From Candidatus Kouleothrix ribensis (GTDB lineage: Bacteria > Chloroflexota > Chloroflexia > Chloroflexales > Roseiflexaceae): DNA of 64,000 nucleotides. The number at the start of each line of letters is the position of its first letter. The stretch's first letter is position 1. The position numbers and the translations under genes were made by a program. Under the pieces are notes generated by a model that saw only the letters and a program-made list of their open reading frames with translations, did not search any database and was not told the DNA's origin. Shown one piece after another: positions 7,894 to 17,215 of the stretch. The stretch covers positions 4,960,001 through 5,024,000 of the forward strand of contig JADKGW010000001.1 of NCBI GenBank assembly GCA_016722075.1. Direction: 5' to 3'.

Positions 7894-9018
7894 CTAGGCC
7901 GGGTCGACGATCGCGCCCATGAACAGGATCGCGCCGGTGTACTCGTCGCAGATCGCGCATACGAACGGCCGATCGACGATCATCGAGAAGCTCTTCTGGG
8001 GCATGAACGAGGCGCGCATCATACCAACCGAGGTGACCGCAGCGGCCTCGGTGCCTTCCTCGTTTACCTCGACGAAGGCCTTGTGGCGTACTTCGTCGAT
8101 CCGCAGGCGCTGGCCGTCGCCAGCCATGGCCCCGAAGTCGGCACGTGGCTCGAAGGCGATGCCCATGCCCAGCACACCGAGCGCGTCGTTGAGCTTAACC
8201 GCATACTCGGCGCGGAAGCGCGGCAACACAATCCGCCCGTCGGTCTGGCTAAAACGCTGCATCCAGGCCGCCCAGCTCTTGGCGCTCAGCTTGCGGCCGA
8301 ACTCGGCCAGGCTTACACCTGGCGGCGGCAGAAAGACGTACATGCCGACGCGCCCGCCGCCGTAGGGTAGGCACACCGCCTGCAAGCCGCGCTCCTCGTA
8401 GTAGCGATAGCGGCCGCGCTGGGCCATCATGGGGCGTTCGACCTGGCGCCCGCCGGGCAGGGTGAAGTGGCCTGGCTGGGTGTGCTGCCGGTTGAATGGC
8501 TCGGTCCAGCCGCCTTTGAAATAGATCGCGTTGATCAGGATCAGCATCGCGTCGCGGTCGACATCATCGACGATCCGCGCAATCTTGCCGTGGGTCTGCT
8601 GGTTGACCCAGTCGTTGATCAGCTGGGCCACCGGCATATGCGCAAAGTCGATCCGGCGCACTTCGGCGCCGTAGCAGCGCTCGGCGATCTGCGCGTAGTC
8701 GCCGCGCATGCGGAATATGTCGCTGACCCACAGCGAGTTGGCGATCGTCAGCTGCACATGTTGGTCGAGCCGCGTAAGCATGTGGGCCAGCTCGGCATTG
8801 GCCCGGTTCATGTCGTCGGGGTCGTCATCCCGATCGAGCACGGCCGCAATCGCCCGGCGCGTGTCGCCGCGCGCACCGTTGTAGGCCAGCGCCAGCGCCA
8901 GTGCAATACTGATCGGCGAGAAGAACAGATTTTCGTTAGGCGCGTGATTAGCCAGGGTGCCAAATAGTTTGAGCGCGAAGGTGGGGTTGGCAGCGGTAAC
9001 GTGACTGCTGGTGGCCAT
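7894..9018 (-). CDS. Serpin-family protease inhibitor
   Basis: This 374-residue protein spans a whole serpin fold. Readable marks are FFSPISIALALALAYNGARG, NDWVNQQTHGKI, LILINAIYFKGGW, a hinge EEGTEAAAV (residues 320-328) and the C-terminal FVCAICDEYTGAILFMG strand. The alanine-rich hinge predicts an inhibitory, suicide-substrate serpin. Counting from P17 (E320) places Ala336-Ser337 at P1-P1', with Arg335 at P2. No signal peptide is evident, so a cytosolic inhibitor is likely. The ATG at 9018 follows AGGAGG; the open frame continues upstream but without homology. Serpins are patchily distributed in bacteria. Confidence 0.93.
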   Translation of the reverse strand: MATSSHVTAANPTFALKLFGTLANHAPNENLFFSPISIALALALAYNGARGDTRRAIAAVLDRDDDPDDMNRANAELAHMLTRLDQHVQLTIANSLWVSDIFRMRGDYAQIAERCYGAEVRRIDFAHMPVAQLINDWVNQQTHGKIARIVDDVDRDAMLILINAIYFKGGWTEPFNRQHTQPGHFTLPGGRQVERPMMAQRGRYRYYEERGLQAVCLPYGGGRVGMYVFLPPPGVSLAEFGRKLSAKSWAAWMQRFSQTDGRIVLPRFRAEYAVKLNDALGVLGMGIAFEPRADFGAMAGDGQRLRIDEVRHKAFVEVNEEGTEAAAVTSVGMMRASFMPQKSFSMIVDRPFVCAICDEYTGAILFMGAIVDPA

Positions 9019-9150
9019 ACAGGGCCTCCTTTGGGTCGGGGCTGGGGGCCGGCGCACGTTATTATGCGTGGTGGTATTGTAGCACGACCGGCGCCGCTGC
9101 GCGGGCGAGGCGTGCAGGTAGCGAGAGGGCGAGAGCACGCCGGGCGCGCG

Positions 9151-10167
9151 CTAGCCCAGCGCGTCGAGCAGCCGCTCGTACGCCTCGCAGCGCGTGTCGA
9201 ACACATATTGGGCCGGCAGCACCGCCAGCGCGCCACCGCCGAGTGTACGTAGATGCTCGGCCAGCATCATGATGCGCTCGTGCGGCACGAACAGTGTGAC
9301 GGTATACCAGCCGCTATCGTCGCCGGAATAGACCGGCGCGACCGTCGGGCCTTGCATGCCGGCCAGCTCGGGCCGCGCGGCAACGCGCCGGCCCACTTCC
9401 TCGGCCGATGTGCCGGCGATATTGGCAGTAACCTGCACGTAGTTGCGGCCACGCCGGCGCGCCTCGACCAGCTCAAGAATCGCTCGAACGGTCGCCAGGC
9501 GCGTGGGGCTATCGCGCAGGCTGCGGCGGCTGCCCACCAGGCACGCCTGCGAGCGCAGCAGCGGCCCGCCGACGATCTTCAGCTGGTTGTCGCGCAGGGT
9601 CGTGCCCGTCTCGGTAATATCGGCAACCATATCGGCGTAGCCCAGGCCAGGCGCGGCCTCGGTGGCGCCCTGCGAGTCGATCAGCCGGAAGTAGGTGATG
9701 CCATTGGCATAGCAGAAGCGCCGCAGCAGCGCCGGGTATTTGGTGGCGATCCGCAGTGAGCGGCCTTCGGCATGCAGCTCAACCGACAGGTCGGCCAGGT
9801 CGTGCCACGAGCTGACGTCGATCCAGGCCTCGGGCACGGCCACCACCAGCTCGCAGCGCCCGAACCCCAGGTCGTCGTACAGCACCAGCAGATCGTCGCG
9901 GTCGCCGCGCAGCTCTTCAACCAGGTCGAGCCCGCTAACGCCGATGTCGATCTCGCCCTCGGCAACCTTCTCGATAATATCGGGTGCGCGATGCAGCAAC
10001 ACCTCGGTATCGGGTAGTGCGCGGATGCCGGCGGTGTAGCGGCGCGGGTTGGGCCGCGCGATCTTCAGGCCGCAGCTCTCGAAGAACGTGAGCGTGCCAT
10101 CGTAGAGGCTGCCTTTCGAGGGGATTGCCAGCTTTAACGACCTGGTTTGAAAAGGTAACACGCTCAA
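9151..10167 (-). CDS. hisG: ATP phosphoribosyltransferase, long form
   Basis: HisG catalyses the first step of histidine synthesis, joining ATP and PRPP. The 338-residue product has the catalytic domain (LKLAIPSKGSLYDGTLTFFE, GVSGLDLVEELR, GYADMVADITETGTTLRDN) and the C-terminal ACT-like regulatory domain ending in FVPHERIMMLAEHLRTLGGG, so it is the self-sufficient long form that does not need HisZ. The start is a TTG at 10167 that overlaps the stop of the upstream creatininase-family gene (TTGA), implying translational coupling. No other his genes of the pathway are nearby, although hisS lies 5 kb away. Confidence 0.9.
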   Translation of the reverse strand: MSVLPFQTRSLKLAIPSKGSLYDGTLTFFESCGLKIARPNPRRYTAGIRALPDTEVLLHRAPDIIEKVAEGEIDIGVSGLDLVEELRGDRDDLLVLYDDLGFGRCELVVAVPEAWIDVSSWHDLADLSVELHAEGRSLRIATKYPALLRRFCYANGITYFRLIDSQGATEAAPGLGYADMVADITETGTTLRDNQLKIVGGPLLRSQACLVGSRRSLRDSPTRLATVRAILELVEARRRGRNYVQVTANIAGTSAEEVGRRVAARPELAGMQGPTVAPVYSGDDSGWYTVTLFVPHERIMMLAEHLRTLGGGALAVLPAQYVFDTRCEAYERLLDALG

Positions 10168-10970
10168 TGCTTAACTCTTTGATCGCCCCACCATGCGGTA
10201 AGTGCCTCTTCCCACGAACCGCGGAAGTAACGGTCGACATAACGCTGGTAACTGGCGCGGCGGCGCGCGTAGAGCTCGCGCAACACCGACGGCCCGCCGT
10301 GCTGCATGAGCGACTGCACACCCACAACGATTCGCTCGGTCGCCAGCATCAACGCCGACTCGCCCTGGCCGGCGGTGGCGCGGCGCGGGTCGGCGCCAAG
10401 CACCGCGCTGCTGGTCGGGTCGAGCGGCGCAGGCGCCAGCACGCTCACATCGACCAAGCGCGGGCGCAGCGCCAGCATCATGGCAGTCTCCCAGTGCCCG
10501 GCATGATCGAGCATCGCCTCATCGACCAGCGCAAGCGGCGGAACGGCCAGCACCAGGATGCCATATTCCGCAATCGCATGCTCGGCCGCGTCCATCAGCA
10601 CCAGCTCGTGGCCCTCGGTGTAGTGGCCGCTGATCAGCACGACCATGCGGAAGCCGGCGCGCGCCAGCTCGGCGAAGATGCCATCCCAGAGCGACTGGAT
10701 CACCTCGCTCTGGATCGAGAGCGAGAAGCGGTGCGGCAGCGTGGTGATTGGCCACCAGGTGGTTGGCAGCAGCACGCCGCCAGTGCGGCGCACCGCGCGC
10801 TCGGCCACCGCCTCGGCGGTGAAGCCCTCGAGGCCAAACGGCAGATGCGGGCCATGCCACTCGAGCGCCGCCCACGGCACGTAGGCGATCGGGGTTGCCT
10901 CGACAATGCGCTCAAGCGCGTCGGGGCGCAGCTCGACATAGCGGCCCCAGGCAGGTGTGTCGTCGTTCAT
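10164..10970 (-). CDS. Creatininase/creatinine amidohydrolase-family metal hydrolase
   Basis: This 268-residue protein carries the metal-binding landmarks of the creatininase family: ALEWHGPHLPFGLEGF near residue 38, ISGHYTEGHE near residue 115 and DHAGHWETAMML near residue 158. Members act on creatinine or on formamide-type intermediates of flavin and mycofactocin pathways, so the substrate here is unknown. The ATG at 10970 is taken; an in-frame GTG at 10985 is possible, and neither has a clear ribosome site. A TATAAT (11034-11039, minus strand) lies about 60 bases upstream. It is coupled to hisG by a 4-nt overlap. Confidence 0.85.
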   Translation of the reverse strand: MNDDTPAWGRYVELRPDALERIVEATPIAYVPWAALEWHGPHLPFGLEGFTAEAVAERAVRRTGGVLLPTTWWPITTLPHRFSLSIQSEVIQSLWDGIFAELARAGFRMVVLISGHYTEGHELVLMDAAEHAIAEYGILVLAVPPLALVDEAMLDHAGHWETAMMLALRPRLVDVSVLAPAPLDPTSSAVLGADPRRATAGQGESALMLATERIVVGVQSLMQHGGPSVLRELYARRRASYQRYVDRYFRGSWEEALTAWWGDQRVKH

Positions 10971-11177
10971 TGTTGCCGTTTGCACAGTCTGTAGATCGGC
11001 GCACGTTGTTTGATCGTGGGTATATTATAACGTACGATCGGGCCGCGCAGATTCGCGGCGGTGCATTGAAATACAGCGAAACTCCCTTAGCCCAATAATG
11101 TATGTCCTAAAAAAGCGTCGAGCCACGTTTATCATATAACATTTACTATTCTATAGCTGAACACACCGAGGTGTGAG

Positions 11178-14100
11178 ATGCACGTACGCACCCGCCCTAT
11201 CTGGTTCCTGCTACTACTGATTGCATTAGTAGTGCAGCCGGTCGGCACCCAGGCGCAGCCCAAATGGCCTGCACAGGGGCATAAGTTCGGCAGCCCACTG
11301 AATACGATAATACATCGTACTCAGCCCAGGCCGGCGCAAGAAACTGCCGCCGAGCCAAGCGCAACGTTCGCCTTTATCGATGGTGCGCCGTTTCGGATCA
11401 TAAGCTATGGCGATGGTAGCGTAGCCGTGTATCGGAACGGCGTACAGCAGTTCTATGATGGGCACGCCAGCGGCGTATATCTGTGGGCCGCTGGGCTTGC
11501 GTGGGGCCCGCGCGTGCCAGCCAACGGCACTATGCCGATACCATACAGCGAGCTAGGCACCATCGGGCCAACCGGCGACGGCTCGGCGGCCAATCCATGG
11601 CTGCTCACGACCACACTTGAGGCGCCCGGCGCCCAGCTACAGATCGAGCAGCGCATCAGCTATGTCAACGGCAGCGACTTCATCGGCTACGAGTGGCTGG
11701 TGCGCAATACCGGTGCGGCGCAGCTGGAGTTCACGCTATTCCACGCCGCCGACCTATATCTGAATGGCGACGATCAAGGCACCGGCTACTACAACCCCAC
11801 TACCAGCGCGATCGGTGGGCGCAATCGCACTCAGGATCAATTCGAGCTATTTGTACCTGCCACTCCGGCCAGCGCCTACCAGGAGGCCGGCTACAACACG
11901 ATCTGGCGCGCAATCTCGGCCAGTGGCGTGCCTGGCACCGGCTTTGACAATACCACAGTGCCCGAGTACCTCGACAACGGCGCTGGCCTCCAGTGGAGCG
12001 GGCGCACGCTCGCGCCCGGTGCAACCGAAAGTATTCGCGACTACCTCAGCTTCGCCGATAGCCCGATCAACCCGATCCTCATCGCCGATCCCGACCGCTC
12101 GACGGTTGAAGCTATGCCGGCCGACGTGCTGGCCGACGATCGCGCCAGCGCCACGCTCAGTGTGACACTGCTGGACAGCCAGGGCCGGCCAGTGCCGGGC
12201 AAGCAGGTCGAGCTGCGCTCCGATCGCCCCGATGATCGCGTGGCCCAGCCGGGGGCGCCCACCGACGCAAATGGCCAGACCATCGCGACCATCCGCTCGA
12301 ATACGCCGGGCCTGGCCACGATCACCGCGAATGATCTTTCCGACGAGATCCAGCTGACTAACCCGGCTTTGGTAAGCTTTGTTGAGCCGCCTACCAGCGA
12401 CTTCGCCGAGGACGTGCGCAAGTTCACCGCATCGGGCCAGCAAGATCTGGCCCATGCCGCTAACGACACTGCCCAGGTAGCACAGATCGGTCGCTATTTC
12501 ACCGTTCAATTCAGCGGAGATATTATCAGCACAATCGTTGGCACATTCTTCGACGGCGCCTCGCTTGGGAGTGCGATCGGCGGGTTTAGCTCGTCACTCG
12601 CCAGCAAAAGCATCACCCAGATGAATGCGCCTGGCTACAAGGCCGCAATCAACGCCTCATGGCAAGGCTACACCAAGAACGGTTCGGCCGAGCGGCAGTT
12701 CCTCAAGCCAATATACGACCGCCTCTACAATGGCCGGGCGTTAACCGGCCCGGTGTTCAACCAGGTCATCCTGTCGGGCGGGAAATACCTGGGCAATAAA
12801 CTGGCCAAAAAATTCGCTACCGAGCTCTCGGGCGCATCCGAGCGCCAGATCATGCAGTTTGTGCTCACTCACACCAGCGACCCGTTCGCGGAGTATGGTG
12901 AGGCCATGCAAGAACTGGCCGACTCATACAGCACCGAGCTCAACTTCCCGCGCGACGAGCTGCTGGCGGCGCTGCCCGGCATAGGCCTGACGCCCGACGA
13001 AGAGGCGATCTACAAGGCCGACATGCAGGCGCGCAAGGCTGCCAACCTCATGCTGGCCATGCGGATCGCCGGGCAGACAGCGTACATGCAGGCTGCGCGC
13101 GCCGAGCGCCAGGCCCAAGAACACAGCTTCTGCCACAAATGGTGCCCGTTCCTGATCAAAAATGGTGCAGTAATCGGCGCCACGCTGGTTTGGGATGGGC
13201 CAGGCTACTATGTCGCGAACCTGCTTGGCGAGGGGGCAATGTTCACCTGGAATCGCTGGCAGGATATTAAGAAGCTGCGCCAGGATTACCGAATGACATT
13301 CGACAGCCTGGCGTTCATGCATGGTGCCGAGGCGTCGCTGACGCTCCAGCGCATCAATCAGAACACCATGAACGGGTTGTACCTGGTGAAGACGCGCGAC
13401 GCCTCGGTGCTACCGCAGATTTCGCTCGGCCCACCGGTGCAATATAGCACCGGCGAGTGCCGCAGTTGGCTGGGAACCAAGTTTGTCGAAGATGGTGCCT
13501 ACACGGTGGTAGATCTGTTCAACAACACCAATGAGGATGTGACGCTGGAGGCATGGGCCACTTACCAGCACAAGCCGGGCTGGTTCAGCAAGCCAGTGCC
13601 ACTATACCGCGAGGCACCCGGCCTCACGCTGGCACAGCAGCAGAGCGGCCGGCTGCGCTTCGACTACCTCCTGGGCGGCGAGGGCGACACACCAATTGAC
13701 CCTTCAATGGTATCGATTACCATTATCGGCAGCACATCTACCGGCACGTACCTGGTGAAAACGCTCAATGCCCCGTATGTGCGCCCACAGCGCGTCGACG
13801 CGGCTGGCAACCCAGTGGATTGCCTGGTGAATGCGCCACCACACGGCGTGCCTGGCCTGGCTGACCAAACGCCCCCAACTGTTGGCTTTCCACTGCGCTC
13901 GTCGGTTGCGCAAGCCAGTGGCGGCGACCAGCAACTGCTGACGGTGTTTGTCGAGAATCCGCTCACCAGTGCGCTTCAGGCCACTGTCGCCCAGCCCATC
14001 CCGGCCGGTATGGCAGTTGTGGATGCCGGTGGCGGAAATCTGATCGATGGGCGCATCGAGTGGACGCAAACGCTGGGGCCGGGCCAACCCACGATCTTCA

Positions 14101-15353
14101 CGGCGACACTGCTGCCGACCAACCCATTCGAGGCGAGTCGCACCCTGCCGGGCACGCAGCTGACCTTCACTGACCCCGACACGGCCGAAGTAACACAGTT
14201 TGCCGTACCTGACCGGCCGCTCCTGCCATCGATCGCTATCGATCTCGATCCGGCGGTGCCCGACAGTGCCACAGCCGGCGCGCCGATCGAGATCGGCGTA
14301 GGGCTGCACAGCCGGCTCAGCACCAGCGCGCTTAGTGGCACGCTTAAACTCGAACTGCGCGATCTCGATGATGCCGTGCTCGCACGGCTCGATCAGCCAA
14401 TCGCCCTGGCTCCAGGCGCCGCCAGCCAGCTGACGCTGATGCTGGGCGCACCAGCCACGCCGGGCGTCTACATGATTGCCGGCACGCTGGCAGGCGCCCC
14501 CGGCACCCCGCGCGATTTTTCAGCCCTGATCAACGTGGTGGCAGGCACCCCGCCGATGATTCCGGCGATCACGTTTGTGTCGAATCGCGACGGCAACGAC
14601 GAGATCTACCGCATAGACCCCGATGGTGCCAACCAGCAGCGGCTGACAACAACCGCTAGTGCCGAGGGCTGGCCGGGCATCTCGTCCGACGCTCGCAGAA
14701 TTACCTTCTGGTCGGCGCGCGACGGCAATCAGGAGATTTATGTGATGGATGCCGATGGTGCTAACCAGCAGCGGTTGACCTTCAACAGTGCCAACGACGA
14801 AGCCCCTGCCTGGTCGCCTGATGGCCGCTCAATCGCGTTTATGTCGACACGCGACGGCAATAACGAGATCTACACCATGAGCGCCGACGGCAGCAACCAG
14901 CGCCGGCTGACCTTCAACAATGCCGACGACAATGCCCCGGCTTGGTCGCCTGATGGCACGACCATTACATTTCGCTCGCGACGCGATGGCAACGACGAGA
15001 TCTACACCATGAGCGCCGACGGCAGCAACCAGCGCCGGCTGACCTTCAACAATGCTGACGATCGCGCACCGGCTTGGTCGCCCGATGGTAGCTCAATCGC
15101 ATTCCACTCGCGGCGCGATGGCAACTGGGAGATCTATATAATGCAGGCCGATGGCAGTAGCCCGCGCCGGCTGACTATCAATTCGGCGACCGACCAAACG
15201 CCTTCCTGGTCGCCTGATGGCGGCTCAATCGCGTTTATGTCGACGCGTGCGGGCAATCAGGATATTTATGTGATGGATGCCGACGGTGCCAACCTGCGCC
15301 AGCTGACCTTTACCAGCGCCGACGATCACTCGCCGGGCTGGTGGTCGCGGTAG
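11178..15353 (+). CDS. Large secreted protein with Ig-like domain and six-bladed TolB-type propeller
   Basis: This 1391-residue protein begins with a signal peptide (RPIWFLLLLIALVVQPVGTQ then AQA). Residues about 30-310 form an uncharacterised beta-rich region. Residues about 315-400 read like an invasin/Big_1-type Ig domain (ATLSVTLLDSQGRPVPGKQV, TDANGQTIATI). A long middle part of unknown fold follows. From residue 1131 there are six ~44-residue blades of the PD40/WD40-like type, each with DGN-EIY-MDADGAN-Q-RLTF and a PAWSPDG strand. A 60-nt segment is exactly repeated 132 nt apart (14864-14923 and 14996-15055), showing recent blade duplication. GAGG precedes the ATG. A cell-surface binding role is inferred. 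The 3' end overlaps hisS by 28 bases tail-to-tail. Confidence 0.85.
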   Translation: MHVRTRPIWFLLLLIALVVQPVGTQAQPKWPAQGHKFGSPLNTIIHRTQPRPAQETAAEPSATFAFIDGAPFRIISYGDGSVAVYRNGVQQFYDGHASGVYLWAAGLAWGPRVPANGTMPIPYSELGTIGPTGDGSAANPWLLTTTLEAPGAQLQIEQRISYVNGSDFIGYEWLVRNTGAAQLEFTLFHAADLYLNGDDQGTGYYNPTTSAIGGRNRTQDQFELFVPATPASAYQEAGYNTIWRAISASGVPGTGFDNTTVPEYLDNGAGLQWSGRTLAPGATESIRDYLSFADSPINPILIADPDRSTVEAMPADVLADDRASATLSVTLLDSQGRPVPGKQVELRSDRPDDRVAQPGAPTDANGQTIATIRSNTPGLATITANDLSDEIQLTNPALVSFVEPPTSDFAEDVRKFTASGQQDLAHAANDTAQVAQIGRYFTVQFSGDIISTIVGTFFDGASLGSAIGGFSSSLASKSITQMNAPGYKAAINASWQGYTKNGSAERQFLKPIYDRLYNGRALTGPVFNQVILSGGKYLGNKLAKKFATELSGASERQIMQFVLTHTSDPFAEYGEAMQELADSYSTELNFPRDELLAALPGIGLTPDEEAIYKADMQARKAANLMLAMRIAGQTAYMQAARAERQAQEHSFCHKWCPFLIKNGAVIGATLVWDGPGYYVANLLGEGAMFTWNRWQDIKKLRQDYRMTFDSLAFMHGAEASLTLQRINQNTMNGLYLVKTRDASVLPQISLGPPVQYSTGECRSWLGTKFVEDGAYTVVDLFNNTNEDVTLEAWATYQHKPGWFSKPVPLYREAPGLTLAQQQSGRLRFDYLLGGEGDTPIDPSMVSITIIGSTSTGTYLVKTLNAPYVRPQRVDAAGNPVDCLVNAPPHGVPGLADQTPPTVGFPLRSSVAQASGGDQQLLTVFVENPLTSALQATVAQPIPAGMAVVDAGGGNLIDGRIEWTQTLGPGQPTIFTATLLPTNPFEASRTLPGTQLTFTDPDTAEVTQFAVPDRPLLPSIAIDLDPAVPDSATAGAPIEIGVGLHSRLSTSALSGTLKLELRDLDDAVLARLDQPIALAPGAASQLTLMLGAPATPGVYMIAGTLAGAPGTPRDFSALINVVAGTPPMIPAITFVSNRDGNDEIYRIDPDGANQQRLTTTASAEGWPGISSDARRITFWSARDGNQEIYVMDADGANQQRLTFNSANDEAPAWSPDGRSIAFMSTRDGNNEIYTMSADGSNQRRLTFNNADDNAPAWSPDGTTITFRSRRDGNDEIYTMSADGSNQRRLTFNNADDRAPAWSPDGSSIAFHSRRDGNWEIYIMQADGSSPRRLTINSATDQTPSWSPDGGSIAFMSTRAGNQDIYVMDADGANLRQLTFTSADDHSPGWWSR
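14864..15055 (+). repeat. Exact 60-nt repeat inside propeller blades (132-nt period)
   Basis: The segments 14864-14923 and 14996-15055 are identical, 44 codons apart, encoding the DEIYTMSADGSNQRRLTFNN part of adjacent blades. Neighbouring blades differ at the nucleotide level, so this pair is the youngest duplication or a gene-conversion product. Confidence 0.85.
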
Positions 15354-16819
15354 GGTTCGGCCTGGTTAGCCGGCGCAGGCACGCTGTTCAGGTCGATCCG
15401 CCGCTCGGCGCGCGTGGCCATGTCGCGCCAGATCAGCTCGCCACGCACCTGCTCTTCCGGGCCAACCAGCACGAGCGCCACCACATTTCGGCGCGCACTA
15501 TCGCGCTGGTTACCAGCCGCACTGCGCCCGCGCACATCGACGGCCGCAACGTAGCCGCGCGCGCGCAGCGCCTGGGCTACGCGCAGGGCATAGGCATAGG
15601 TGGCCGCGTCGGCCGACGACACCAGCACCTCGTGCGGGCGGGCCGGTGCCTGAGCGCGCGCCGCCGCGACAACGCGCTCGAGTCCATAGGCGAAGCCAAC
15701 CGCCGGCGTGGGCTGGCGGCCACCCAGCGCGGTCACCAGGTCGTCGTAGCGGCCGCCGCCACACAGCTGCATGCCCTCGGCGTCGTAGATCTCGAAGATT
15801 AGCCCGGTGTAGTAGTGTAGCCCGCGGCCTAGCCCGAAGTCGAGCACCAGCCGCTCGACCGGTGCCTGGTGCGCTGCGATCAGGTCGACAATCGCGCGTA
15901 GCTCGTCGAGGCCATCCGCCGGCACAGCATACTCGCGCAGCAGCGCGGCGGCCTGCTCGAACGCCTGGGCCGGCGGCCCCTGAATGGCACATAGCTGCTC
16001 GAGCAGCGCCAGCGCCCGCTCGATACGCGGCTGCGGGTCTTCGCGGCGCAGCTTGCGCACCAGCCGGCCGACGATCGCTGCCGGCGTGCGCGTGCCATAG
16101 TCTAGGTTCAGGCCAATCGCCTCGAGCGAGCCGAGCAACAGCGCTTCGGCCTGCGCGTCGCTCAGGCCCGCCAGCAGCGCGGCGTCGAACGGCAGCGGAC
16201 TCTGGCCGGCGTCGAGGCGCGCGCGCACCGCGTCGATGCCACGCTCGCGCATGTGTTCGAGGCTCCATGCCAGCAGCCCCTGGGTGCGTTCGGTCAGGCC
16301 GAGGTGGCGCAAGATCTGGCGCACCATCCCGATATGGCCCACCCGCACGCGGTAGCCCGTGGCGCCCACCGCCTCGAGGCCGGCGCAGGCCAGCGCAATA
16401 CACTCGGCATCGGCGCGCGGGGCCGGCCCGCCAATCAGCTCGACGCCAACCTGGCTGAATTGGCGGTAGGTGCCGCGCTGCGGCCGCTCGTTACGAAACA
16501 CCGGGCCGGCATAGCGCAGCCGCTGCGGCAGCGGCTGGCCCTGCAGCCGGCCGACATATGCCCGCAGCACCGAGGCCGTCCACTCCGGCCGCAGCGCCAG
16601 CTCGCGCCCATTGAAGCTAAACTCGTAGATCTTGCCGACCAGCTCTTCGCCCAGCTTGCGGCCGTACAGGTCGCGCTGCTCGATGATTGGCAGCTCGATC
16701 GGCTGGTAGCCATAGCCGGCCAGGGTCTGCTCGAGCCGCGCCGCAACTGCCAGCTGCGCAGCCAGATCGGCCGGAAGAACATCGCGCATGCCGCGCACCA
16801 GGTCGATTGTCGTGCTCAT
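15326..16819 (-). CDS. hisS: Histidyl-tRNA synthetase (class II)
   Basis: This 497-residue protein has class II motifs: TIDLVRGMRDVLPAD at the start, LRPEWTASVLRAYV, motif 2 in FRNERPQRGTYRQFSQVGVE and the histidine-binding stretch RGLHYYTGLIFEIYD followed by CGGGRYDDLV. A full C-terminal anticodon-binding domain follows (HEVLVSSADAA to VLVGPEEQVRGE). HisRS normally has RGLDYY; here the aspartate is a histidine, as in many HisZ paralogs. The anticodon domain and the presence of a long HisG favour HisRS. The ATG at 16819 is where homology begins. A TACAAT (16902-16907, minus) may be its -10 box. Confidence 0.85.
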   Translation of the reverse strand: MSTTIDLVRGMRDVLPADLAAQLAVAARLEQTLAGYGYQPIELPIIEQRDLYGRKLGEELVGKIYEFSFNGRELALRPEWTASVLRAYVGRLQGQPLPQRLRYAGPVFRNERPQRGTYRQFSQVGVELIGGPAPRADAECIALACAGLEAVGATGYRVRVGHIGMVRQILRHLGLTERTQGLLAWSLEHMRERGIDAVRARLDAGQSPLPFDAALLAGLSDAQAEALLLGSLEAIGLNLDYGTRTPAAIVGRLVRKLRREDPQPRIERALALLEQLCAIQGPPAQAFEQAAALLREYAVPADGLDELRAIVDLIAAHQAPVERLVLDFGLGRGLHYYTGLIFEIYDAEGMQLCGGGRYDDLVTALGGRQPTPAVGFAYGLERVVAAARAQAPARPHEVLVSSADAATYAYALRVAQALRARGYVAAVDVRGRSAAGNQRDSARRNVVALVLVGPEEQVRGELIWRDMATRAERRIDLNSVPAPANQAEPYRDHQPGE

Positions 16820-16967
16820 GGTGTTGGTGATGCTTGCCGTGCCGGTGCCTCGCGGCGCGCATCCGCGCCGGCACCGCCATGGGGATCGAACTATGGCGGG
16901 CATTGTACCCGATGTTGCGATCGACCGCACGCCGGTGATTCCAGTTCACACCAGATTGGGCCTAGAA

Positions 16968-17052
16968 CCAATACCGTTCAGATAACCACCAAGGCACGAA
17001 GACACCACGATGGTAGCGCATCCTGAAGCCCTTGGTGCCTTGGTGTCTTGGT
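16968..17052. repeat. 85-nt dispersed repeat, copy 2
   Basis: This is identical to 7769-7853 over 85 nt and in the same orientation. It lies in the divergent spacer between hisS and the MalT/LuxR regulator, upstream of both, so it is not a terminator for either gene. Confidence 0.9.
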
Positions 17053-17111
17053 TGAAATGCAAGCGAAGGAGCCACGCGGCCTTGAGCTGGCCTGATACCG
17101 CCTGCCCATTA

Positions 17112-17140
17112 TTGACATGCCCGATAAGCTCTGCTACGAT
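17112..17140 (+). promoter_or_regulatory. Sigma-70 promoter of the MalT/LuxR gene
   Basis: TTGACA (17112-17117), a 17-bp spacer and TACGAT (17135-17140) give a good promoter about 70 bases before the ATG at 17216. The rest of the 396-nt hisS-luxR spacer holds the 85-nt repeat and nothing else recognised. Confidence 0.65.
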
Positions 17141-17215
17141 CGCCCTACGCTTTCACACCTCTGCCCCGTACTTCGGCATGCCAGGCGGCCGCTCACCGCC
17201 CACGGTGCTTGATCT

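Noticed and set aside
14568..15350. CRISPR-like or tandem DNA repeat array
   Set aside because: The period is 132 nt, in frame, and encodes propeller blades; repeats diverge except for one pair.
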